DNA from: Deinandra increscens subsp. villosa
Taxonomy: Eukaryota > Streptophyta > Magnoliopsida > Asterales > Asteraceae
DNA length: 64,000 bases
Direction: 5' to 3'
Assembly: GCA_039602395.1 (NCBI GenBank)
Contig: JBCNJP010000027.1
Coordinates: 114,988,354-115,052,353 of the forward strand
This document shows, in pieces, positions 45,850-55,090 of the stretch. The notes beneath the pieces were generated by a model. It worked only from the letters and a program-made list of their open reading frames with translations. It was not told the origin of the DNA and did no database searches. Within the stretch, counting starts at the first letter, position 1. The number at the start of each line of letters is the position of its first letter. The position numbers and the translations under genes are program-made.

Positions 45850-47081
45850 CCAGCCACCTAGGATATTTGACTTCTCTTATCATCTTGGTTTTGAGAAGCT
45901 TGTCGACTTCCTCCTGGATGATTATGTTCTTCTTTGGAGGGAACTTCCTCCTTTTTTGCTGTATAGGCCTGAAACAAGGATCCAAACCAAGTTTATGAGT
46001 AATTACATGTTTAGGGATACCTGTCATGTCTTCATGCTTCCAGGAAAAAGTTGAAGTTCTGGCTTGGAGAAGCTGGAATAATTCATGTTCGACATTTGCT
46101 GGGATGCTTGTTCCCATGAGCACCTTGATTTCAGGATTCCCAGGGTCTAGAGGCAGTTCTTTGACATCTAGCTCTCTGTCCTCCTGTACTTCAGATGCCT
46201 TTTTCTGTAATTGCTATCCCTTCGTCACCTTAGTGGCGTTCTTCATCGATGTTGAATATCAGTTCTTGGCTTCCTGCTAGTCACTTTCAATCTTCACAAC
46301 TCCCCAGGGTGTAGGAAGCTTGATACACTGGTGATAAGTTGAAGGGACTGCCTTCATCTCGTGAATCCATGGCCTGCCAAGAATAATATTACAACAAGAG
46401 AGAGAATCTATAACACATAATTTTTGCATAGAGTTTACACCCTCTATATATACCGGCAACCTGATATCCCCAACGGTGCTTTTAGTTTCACCGCCGAAGC
46501 CAACCAGGACTGAGGATCTTGCAACTATTTCAGTTTCTGGGATCCCCATCTTCTTGAGCACATCAAGAAGGATTATGTTTACTAAGCTTCCGTTATCGAT
46601 CAGGATCCTGCGAACAAAATGGTTAGCAATATATAAAGTAACCACAAGACTATCATGATGAGGATCCTGAACATGAGAACGGTCACTCTCATCAAAAGAT
46701 ATGAGTTTGTCTTGAGTTAGAGTGGACGTCCGGACAGGTCTATGGCCCTGTTCAGATTTGGATTCCTTAGCACGCTTCTTGGCTGAGGAATATGAAGTGC
46801 CTCAGATATCTGAGCCTCCTGAGATGAAGTTGATTATCTGGGCATCCTAGGGTGGAGAAGCTGCTCTCTGAGGCACCTTGTCGACTTCCTGAGTCTTGAC
46901 CTTCTTTCTGCCTATCAGTTCTTTAAGATGAGCCTTGCTGAGTAGATAGCTGATTTCCTTTCGGAGTGCTATACATTCGTCTGTTAGGTGGCTAAAATCT
47001 TCATGGAAGGCACACCACTTGGTCTTGTCTTTTCAGGATCCTTGCTTGGTATCCTTCCTGGGCCATCTTGCCTTTTCACCT
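45850..47081 (-). pseudogene. gag-pol: Gag C-terminus, protease and RT start of element I
   Basis: From 47081: knuckle WCAFHEDFSHLTDEC (CX2HX4HX4C kept), EISYLLSKAHLKELIGRK, FISGGSDI, then protease RRILIDNGSLVNIILLDVLK (46640-46560 region) and IILGRPWIHEMKAVPSTYHQ. Stops follow near 46270-46277. The pre-RT block VLMGTSIPANVEHELFQLLQ and the RT entry SFRPIQ-type segment QQKRRKFPPKKNIIIQEEVD run to YPRWL at the gap. It is collinear with element H (42200-43440). It would yield structural and maturation proteins. Several in-frame stops are present. Confidence 0.85.
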
Positions 47082-47412
47082 TGAAAGTGCGTGAGCGTGC
47101 GGATCTTCTACTTAGTCATAACGAAATCAATATAAACGTATAGAACACAGAGAGTAAATACAAATCTGGCTTGTATTAACCATAGAGAGTTTACACAAAG
47201 ACACTTAGAAGATATGACCTGAACCCCTACTGAATTCTACACAAGACAACATATTTATAGTGCTGAAATACGACCAGCCGAACCTGAGGCTCGGCCACAC
47301 GTTCGGCCATGTCCGAACTCCAGGTTCGGCCTGAGTTCGGACCTCAGCAATCTTGTGTGAATCCGTCTTGTATTCGATACTTCACATGACGATCAAGAAC
47401 CATGTATCAACA
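47082..47412 (-). repeat. 3' LTR of element K
   Basis: 331 bases from TGAAAGTGCG to GTATCAACA. Minus TATA is at 47252-47259. Directly upstream (element sense) a perfect inverted repeat has arms GTCCGAACT (47311-47319) and AGTTCGGAC (47334-47342), with further CCGAAC/GTTCGG copies at 47278-47306. Confidence 0.75.
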
Positions 47413-48935
47413 AACTCCCCCTCGGCATGTGCAGTATCATCTTCTCTATTCAAACTTGTATCTTGTATCTTCAATCAAACTCTTCCTCGATCTTGACAAT
47501 GAGTTTAATCTTGAATACTTGATATTGCATCGCGTGTAATCTCTTTATCAACAAACTTCAGAAGACTTGAAGTTGGGATATTCTCTTCCCACTTAGAAAC
47601 CTGCCAACATAAATAATCTTGGTGCAAAATGTCTCTTCGAGACTCCAAGATAGTTTGATTTTGAAAATTGATTTTGTATTTCGTGTTAATCAATCGAAAA
47701 CAAATAAGAAACAAAATCTTTTTGGCTTTTAGAAACTTTATATCAAAACACACCTAAAATCTTTTTGATATTTTCTGATAACCGAAGTAAAACAATACAG
47801 AATTAGATACTATTTTTGTCTTTTGTGAGAAAGATCACAACTTGGGATCATATTGGTCATAACAAGCTGAACTACATTTCAATTTCGATTACTACAGCAC
47901 ATAAGCCATACCGATTGCAGATATAGTTTGTCCAACTTTAAACTCTGCCACAATCATACTCATAACACCTGGATATGTTAAGGTATTTATTAGATTTTGC
48001 ATTGACCAGTGTACCCCACACTATCAGACATACTCAGATATGCTTTGCTTATCACATTTTGTGATCTCATTTGTGATTTTTATCACAAAATAATTGTAAC
48101 CATGATATAGTCAACTGTGTTCCATGCAAAAAGAAATAAGAACGTTAAATCGTCTACCTTAAGGTCGATCTTTCGATACGCAGATAAGGCCTCGGATTTA
48201 ACAAAATAAGAAAATAAAACAAGTTGAAGTTGTATAACTCAACAACAATCAGGTCGGTACTCCCGTACACGCAGAGAAAGTCCGATCGTTTGACAAAATA
48301 AAGAAAATCAAACAAGTTTAAATCTTTGCAAAATGAACACATGTATACACAGTGACTTCTCATTTTATTTTTCACATATCTTTTTCTTGATATATCATGA
48401 GACATGCATCAAGATGTTGTCCACTAGGTCAAGCATCAGATTTAGTGTATATCACATTTGTATACTTTCTGATTTGCCGAGCCTACCTTCCACATTGATC
48501 AAATGGTCTTATGGCTTTTTCACTTACTTTATCCATGAGTCAGACACTGTCAGCCAATGTACCATCATTTCCCAATCATGTCGGATACAATTTCTCAATT
48601 TTCAATGTTTTTGACTTTTTGCATTTTTCAATGTTTTTGTCTTTTCCAAATTTCTCCCCCTAAAAATGACAACTCTATTTATAGATTTTCATTTTTAGGA
48701 TTTGAAAAACAAAACACTATGTTTGTATTTTTGCAAAAACAAACTCCCCCTCAGAATGAGACGAAGTGAAAAACAAGAAAAAGTGATCAACCAACACAAA
48801 TACTAGCAGTTTAGCCTTTTGAAAAACAAAATTGATTTTGAAATTCAAGTTAATTAAAACAGGTATTTCACAATCAGCAATTTTCCAATCACCGAAAGGT
48901 CTTCCTGAAACACCTGCTTGACACCAAATAAAACA
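47413..48935. other. Untranslated region of element K
   Basis: About 1.5 kb, AT-rich, no gene seen. CTCCCCCT motifs (polypurine on the element strand) occur at 47415, about 48653 and about 48744, so internal polypurine tracts are possible. Confidence 0.65.
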
Positions 48936-50713
48936 TTAGTCGCAGTGGGAGCGACCCGATTCAACAGCGTCGGGTCGCCCGGTGTCTTCCACAAAGTCCT
49001 TGTTGACCTTGGAAACAACTTTTGGTTTCCAAATTTGTAAAAGTTTTAATTTTTGATCGGAACCTGAATCAGATTCAACCGACGTACTTGAATTAGACCA
49101 AGACGATTTACGAGTTGACTTAAGCTTTGGGGACCATGGTTCATAAAAAATTTGGCCATTGTTATCCACATATTTGGCAGTTTTGTGGATATATGCAGTC
49201 GTCGGACACTCAGCAGCGAGATGTCCCGGTTGACGACATACATAACAAAGTCGCTCTATAAAAATGTTTGAAAATTGTTTTGATTTTTGAGAGTCAGAGG
49301 AATGTTCAGAATGAAAGTTATCAAAGAAACCATCAGAAGAGTCATACCTAGGAGATGGACTCCTTGAAGATGAAGATCTTCCAGAATAATAAGAAAATTC
49401 CTTCGAAGATGGTGATTTCTTTGTAACTTTAGCTTTAACAGCTTTGTCAGCTTTCACTAGTTTCTTTGCAACAGCTGGAACTTCCTTCATAACAAAACCC
49501 AAACCTTTGTGCTTGGAACCTGAAACCTTTGAAGAACTTGAAGAAGAACCTGATGTTTCTCTTGACTTAGCATCACTAGTGAATTTGGCTTTGATATCCC
49601 TCAACTTGTTCATTTCAATCAAAACTTTCTCTTCTCCGGTTGCAGATGAAGAACTGGAAGCAACCTTATCAAATACTTTCTCATTTTCCAGCAAAATAGA
49701 CATTGAAGTAAATTTTGGAGCGTCACCCAAAGGTTTATCCTTCTTTTTAGACTTGGACTTGTTCTTCTTGGATGGAGTCACAAACTTGGAATAATCATGC
49801 AAGTCATCTTTTGGATCAATCTGAGCAGCAGTAACTTCAATTAAATCCACTGGTTGAGGAACCGAGTGAACATCATTCTGCTTAGAACTTTCTGAACTCT
49901 GATCCTGCTTGTATAAGAAATTAAGCAATGTCGATGACAAATTGCAATTCTTAACTTGTCTTTTCAATTCCAAAATCTCCAGTTTCAAGTCATTAATTTT
50001 CTGTTGACCGTCAAACACCTCTTGTTATGACTTGATGAACTTTGCATTGAGATCATCATATTCATACGTCTGTAACTTTCTGATCTCACATTCTGCAAAT
50101 AGTTCTTGAAGAACACTTTCTCTCTTTTGTTTATAGATTTCAACATCTTTAGTTAAGAATTTATTCTTGTCCCGGTACAGAACATTCTCATCTTGAAGCA
50201 TAGAAATCTTATTTTGAAGTTTCTCAACTGTAATAGCAGTTTGTGCAATAAGAGCAGTAGCCTCTTCATATTTTTGCTGAACCGGATAACTCTTCACAAA
50301 CAAATTTTCAAAATCTTGAGCTGCGTCTAACGCTTCAGCTTTGGCTTTCTCACACTCTTCAGCCAATTGAGCCTTTTCCTTCAAAACATCTTCATGAATA
50401 TGAACCAACTCATAATATTTCTTTTGAAAATCCTCCAATTCTTTCTTTAACACCACAATTTCTTCAGTTGATAATTGACAATCTTGTTCAAACCTTGCAA
50501 TCTTCTTGAGCAACTTCTCACATTTATAACAGTTAAATTCATCATCCTTTGAATTCTCAGAAGACTTAGGTAATTCTTCTTGAACCAAAGATATACTTGA
50601 AGAAGTATTAGATTCTGTTAACAAGCTTTCATCATCATCATGTTGAACGGTTAAAGCAATTGAGATTGGAGTATGATTCTTCTTAACTTCTGAATCTGCA
50701 TTCCAGGCAAATC
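48936..50713 (-). pseudogene. gag: Gag of element K (Sirevirus-like, coiled coil and one zinc knuckle)
   Basis: The frame is open from the junction at 50713 (AWNADSEVKKNHTP). It has a Cys pair CYKCEKLLKK, a long coiled coil (VLKKELEDFQKKYYELVHIH, KEKAQLAEECEKAKAEALDA) and one TAA at 50025-50027. Ser/Lys-rich stretches follow. The CCHC knuckle CYVCRQPGHLAAECP (about 49200-49245) precedes TAKYVDNNGQIFYEPWSPKL. It ends in a natural stop at 48936 instead of running into protease. The N-terminal Gag domain is beyond the cut. It would supply or bind a particle. Related Copia Gags have this layout, but fusion to pol is usual. Confidence 0.75.
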
Positions 50714-52831
50714 TGTAACACCTTTGATAAAACCCTCGAGCTCGGAATATAAAATCTCAAGAAAAATAAAGGAAAAAAAAATTTCTGGAGGGCATGAGGA
50801 CCGCATGCCCTCTCGGTTCAACCTCCCGCGGTCCTCATGACCCGTCAGGTTTTCGGGTCAGGATCCGCGTACTTTTTGACCCATGAGGACCGCATGGGTG
50901 TATGTTTGTGCACCTCGCGCGGTCCTTATTGACGCCCAGATCTATACAAACGAGTTTTTGCTCATTCCTGCTCATTTTCACCTCTCCAACTTGAGTTCTC
51001 TCTCAATATCTCCGCCCTACTTCACCTGAGACGTCAAGTTCCGGCCAAGGGAAGTCCGGTGGTCGGAGTTCAAGCCCTCGGGAGCTCTAAGAGTGTTCGG
51101 GTAAGCCTCTATTCACCTCGTATCCTCATTTCGAGCTTGGTTTTGCTATGATCAACCACTGATCATTTGTTGGTAATGTCCCAGGAGTAGTTGCATGTAC
51201 GATCAGGAGCAATCTATGGCTTGAGGAACCGATTTCTTGACATTTCATGGTGAGTTTTGTGTTCGGTTGGGTTTTTATCAAGTTTTGTTATGATCCGTCA
51301 CTCGTTCTATGTTTTGATGATGCATGCAATGGGTTTTCTAGCCTCTGGAGTGAATTTGGAGTTTGAGGAAGTGAGAGACCCGTTTTTTAGGCTTGGTACA
51401 AGTTTTGGTGCTTAAGGTACAAGCTACTTATGCATGCATGTGTGTTTTTCGGGTTTGTGTTTGCTTCTGGGAAAGTTGTCCTAGGAAACCCACCATCTCA
51501 GTGTCCATATTGGCACCTACAAGGAGATTGGTAGATGGGTGGAGGCGGTGCTTGTTTGTTTTGTATTTTCTCACCCGAAAAACGAGTTTTTGGTTATGTT
51601 GAGGTAGTGGAATTGTTGTCAGTAATTTTCAATGGGTTCAAGACCCCAAAACTTTGTTGAAATCAGTATCTAAGTATGATGGATTTAGTGATTGTGGTTG
51701 TGGTGGTTAAAAACGACATTACGGGTAATATCGGGTTAAACCGGGACTCATAACTTTGGTTTGGTTCGGCCTCAGTGCCTAAAAATTGAGTATTTTGCTA
51801 CTGGGAACAATTGGAACAAAACCCCGTTGTCGAAACGAGTTAAAAACGCAAAATGGGAAAAATTCACTAAATGACAAAATAGTCGATGAGGACCGCATGG
51901 ATTTTGTTTGTTGATTCGCATGAGGTCCTAATCGCCTGGAAAGTCAAACTGGTCTGTTGACCACCCATGAGGACCTCACAGGGTGTTTTTCTGTTTCGCA
52001 TGAGGTCCTCATGTGTCCCTGGACAGTTTAATGTGTTGTTTTGCTGGATGATTTTTGGAACCACCGAGCTACCCGGTTATAGTTGGTTACGAGTAGGGTC
52101 TGTAAAATTACCAGTAGGAAATATTTTACAACTCGGTTGGGCCCGATGATCTCGTATGGGTGTTTTGGCCACAAAGACATATATTGCACCAATACAGCTG
52201 TAGAGGTAGATCAAGGTGTCTCACACCCGTTCTTGTTGATCCATTAGGGGTCGGGTGATGGCGTATATGCCTAGTCATGGGGAGCGGTGACAACCACTGG
52301 TCCGTTTACCCCTCTCGCGTGCTGGTTTAACCATAGGAATTTATAGCAGGCACGGTGTTTTTGTAAACAAGTTTTGGTTGCTTAAATGAGTCAAATGCGC
52401 TACGACTCACCAACAACTTTATGTTGTTGACGTCTTTTTGGTTCATGTGCAGGTAAGTAAAGCTATGGCGGAAGTCACGTTCTTGTTTTGGGACGAGACG
52501 GTATTGTGAGTTTTGGGGATTATATTGTTATTATGTCGTTTTTGTGACTGTCATGACTATCTTGTGTTGTTTGTTTGTGCCCTCATCGTACTTGTAGCCT
52601 TAGAGTGTCCCTGGGCTTAGTTTATTTGTGAAGCTTGTATGTAAGACTTAACATGATCTATGTTATAGCCGACATGGCTCTAGTTATGTTTGTTGGACGG
52701 GTCGTCTGTTGTTGTGAGCTTTTATCTACTCTTGTATCTATCTGTTTGCTTCCGCAAGTTCTGATACGGGCGGCCGGTCCCACTCTCCTCTCCCCCGCGT
52801 CTGGCAGGGCGCGGCGGAGCAGGGTGTGACA
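50714..52831 (+). repeat. 5' LTR of element C
   Basis: 2118 bases, TGTAACACC to GGTGTGACA. TATACAAA is at 50943-50950, with GAGGACCGC/GCGGTCCTC arms upstream at about 50790-50930. Donor-like TTCGG|GTAAGC at 51100/51101 is 158 bases after the TATA. It lacks about 400 bases present in LTRs A and B, the gap lying near 52165 between GATCTCG and GGCCACAAAGAC. Confidence 0.92.
52411..52458 (+). promoter_or_regulatory. Hairpin plus CAG|GTAAGT splice-like site, LTR C
   Basis: Arms CAACAAC (52411-52417) and GTTGTTG (52423-52429), loop TTTAT. After 23 bases comes CAG|GTAAGT, junction 52452/52453. It sits 380 bases before the primer site, so splicing from here would remove the primer site. Confidence 0.75.
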
Positions 52832-52834
52832 GGT

Positions 52835-52848
52835 TGGTATCAGAGCCC
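52835..52848 (+). promoter_or_regulatory. Primer-binding site of element C, tRNA-Met type
   Basis: TTGGTATCAGAGCC directly after GG following the LTR end at 52831. Confidence 0.93.
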
Positions 52849-52934
52849 AAGGTTCCAGCAGATTAGATGACTCTTAGAGCCACTAAGCTTGAACCTATAA
52901 GGACTCTTAGGCTAAGCATGGTGCTAAGTCTAGG

Positions 52935-53221
52935 ACTTAGGCAGACGTTTGTTTGCTAGGGAGTAATTAAGGTTTCGTGTAAGGTCGGTAGTGATTACAG
53001 CCTTGCCAACTGCCATCCCTACCCACAGGTGCACTAAGACTTAGTGAACCCTAGCAAGCACATGAAAGCTGATAGTCCCTCTTTTGTTAAGTGTTGACCT
53101 AGGTGGAAGTTCGTGAGTTAGGAGGATATCAAGGATTAGTGTAAGGTCGGTGGTAGTTTCAGCCTTGCAAACTGACATTCCTACCCACAGGTGCACTAAC
53201 ACTTGGTGAGCCCTAGCAAGC
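52935..53221 (+). repeat. Two-unit tandem repeat in the leader of element C
   Basis: Units of about 126 bases at 52935-53060 and 53096-53221, period 161. Both hold GTGTAAGGTCGGT, CCTACCCACAGGTGCACTAA and CCCTAGCAAG. Element B has the same pair, so the duplication predates both copies. Confidence 0.85.
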
Positions 53222-53330
53222 CAACCTAAGCTGATGGTTATTCTGTGTGCATGGGTAATAGGACACATCGTCCTTAGTGTGAGTTAGGGTAACGGTACCC
53301 TAGGCATGCATGGGATTATTTTGATTAAAA

Positions 53331-53371
53331 ATGCGGTACTGACTTTTCAATTGGACAGGTAATCTGAAGTC
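53331..53371 (+). promoter_or_regulatory. 3' splice-acceptor-like site before ORF1, element C
   Basis: TACTGAC (branch-point-like), then TTTTCAATTGGACAG|GTAATC with the AG at 53357-53358. The ORF1 ATG follows at 53372. Element B has TACTGACTTTCAATTTGACAG-type sequence at the same place (13935-13915). The CAG|GTA junction could also act as a donor. Confidence 0.5.
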
Positions 53372-54445
53372 ATGGTTTTCGGACGAAGCAAATCATCATC
53401 CTCACGATCTAGCGGAAAAGGAAAGAAGAAGATGGAAGCAGGTCCCAGTCAACCGGTTATTCCATTGAGCCCCGATTCTTCGGGCTATGTCGTGTCTCCT
53501 TCAGCGTTCATTCGGAACACGCCGCATCGGGAGGAACAACCGCAAGAACTTTCGCGACCGCCACGGAAGCGAATTGGAGCTCGTATTTCTGTTCGCCCTC
53601 AGCCATAGATCCAGCTGACTCAGGACGAGATTGATGCCGGTTTTGCCATAGCTGTTGCAGCACCGCTGGTGAACTTGGATGATTACAAGGACGAGCCTGA
53701 GGAGCAGGCAGACGAGGTGGAGTCACCGCAACTAGAGCATCCGGAGCCCCAGCAGTCCGGTAACCATTTGGTCATTGAGATTTCAGTGGGACACTCTGTT
53801 AGCTATCACTCATAGCACCACGAGCACCACGTCTACGCATCCCCCGCTTACGCCCCATCGAGCTACACCACTGGAGTTGACGACGATACAGACGAGTCTG
53901 AGCCGATGGTCGAGGTCCCCATCGTCACGACAGCCGCCGTTGTGGCAGGACAACCTATCCCACCACCACCACCCACTCCTTATGGCATGGACCCCCGTGA
54001 TCCCTACATTGCTGCCCGTATGGAGGCCCAGCAGGCTGGCCTAGTTTCTGATCGTTATTCCTTCCCGGCACTGCAGCGGTCTTACAGCTCTCACTCCCCT
54101 TTGTACCCACCCCATGTTGATCCCTACTATGCTCGTCCCCCACCACCACTACCATACGTGATGCCATCTTACCCGTATGCTTCGTACGCACCCTATGTTG
54201 AGCCTCATCGTGCATCTTATTCTGGCCCTGCTTACCCATTTCCTTATTCACCATATCATGAGGCCGCTGGACCTAGTTCGCCTGATGTTGCTGCTTTGGT
54301 GGAGCAGAACCGCGCGCTAGCAAAGGAGAATGAGGAGGTCAGGAAGAGGGAAAAGAGCATGGCGAAGATGTTATTGAAGGCTTCGTCTGCGTTTGGGGAG
54401 GCAGCTAGACTTGGACTTGGCCTGGGGAAGAAGAAACCCCATTGA
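53372..54445 (+). pseudogene. ORF1 of element C: proline/tyrosine-rich pre-gag protein of unknown function
   Basis: MVFGRSKSSSSRSSGKGKKK opens a 357-codon frame with two TAG stops (53606-53608, 53813-53815), each in place of a Gln codon. Segments in order: basic Ser-rich N-terminus, LSPDSSGYVVSPSAFIRNTP, RPPRKRIGARISVRPQP, acidic Gln/Glu middle, ESEPMVEVPIVT, Pro/Tyr-rich block (YPPHVDPYYARPPPPLPY), and a C-terminal charged coil (VEQNRALAKENEEVRKREKS) ending GLGLGKKKPH. It is collinear with ORF1 of element B. No recognised domain, signal peptide or membrane span. Its position before gag is unusual for Ty3-gypsy elements, where extra genes normally follow pol. Prolines with a coiled tail suggest a binding protein, which is only a guess. 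Confidence 0.78.
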
Positions 54446-55090
54446 TGGGATCTTGTTAGTGTTGGTGTTGGGATCGTGTGGTGACTTTGTTATGGTTAAT
54501 TGTGAATGTGTTTCATCTCTTCTGATGATTTATGTTTGTCTTGTTATGTTGTTCTTGCTGCAGTTGTATTTGTGATGTTTCAGACACTGTATCGTATGGT
54601 TGTTTAGAACTTGTAATGTTTAAGTGTTGTATTTGGATTTGGTTGCTAAACACTGTAAGACTTATGGTTGTGTTGTTATGGAATCTAGTGTGGTGACTTT
54701 TGATTGTAGTATTGGTGCTAGATTGTATTGTGCTCAGGATATTATAGCTTGTTGAAGCTAGAAGTTAAGTAATGCCTTGAGTAGGAATTGCTTAGAATTC
54801 CACATATCCTTTGTTTCCGTTAATAGTCATGACGGTGCTTAGTTTCGTGAGCCCTCCCCCTATTCCGGGTCGTATTAGATGGGTGTTCCCTCCGTAGATC
54901 CCCGAGACATGTGACTAAAGCGATGCTTCACGTTGATCCATACCGTGGGGGCAAGACCGGAGCAAGCACTTATACCCCGTTTGTGTGAAAACCCTTGTGG
55001 AGATTGGTCCGTGTCACAGATGCGTTACAGTTGAGTCTAAATGAACCTTTATGATGATTCTAATCGGGCGTCTCGCCTTACTTTCAGTCG
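54446..55090 (+). other. Spacer between ORF1 and gag, element C
   Basis: 645 bases without a gene. The part at about 54830-55000 matches the B spacer. It ends TCTCGCCTTACTTTCAG|TCG then ATG (AG at 55086-55087), an acceptor-like site at the gag start that is conserved in element B. Confidence 0.6.

Larger units (their letters stand above)
44180..47081 (-). mobile_element. Element I: second copy of the G family (3' half, with gap)
   Basis: Minus-strand order: gag end (47081), protease, RT start (to 45850), gap, antisense ORF (plus, 45084-45349), polypurine tract, 3' LTR (44817-44180). It inserted into RNase H of element H. Left target 5-mer: CCCTT (44175-44179). It is cut at 47082 by element K. 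The gap hides the rest of RT, RNase H, integrase and the antisense gene, several kilobases judged from element G, so the 500 N understate the distance. Confidence 0.83.
47082..50713 (-). mobile_element. Element K: gag-only Copia-type element (3' part)
   Basis: Minus-strand order: gag (50713-48936), long untranslated region (48935-47413), polypurine tract (CGAGGGGGAGTT) and 3' LTR (47412-47082). No protease, integrase, RT or RNase H lies between gag and the LTR, so this copy could only move with help. It inserted into element I. Target 5-mer: CACCT (47077-47081). It is cut at 50714 by element C, so its 5' LTR is not visible. Confidence 0.75.

Noticed and set aside
45302..46123. Long ORFs on both strands across 45350-45849
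   Set aside because: They exist only because N runs have no stop codons.
52835..52848. tRNA-like sequence TTGGTATCAGAGCC and others
   Set aside because: These are primer-binding sites complementary to a tRNA end, not tRNA genes. No cloverleaf is present.
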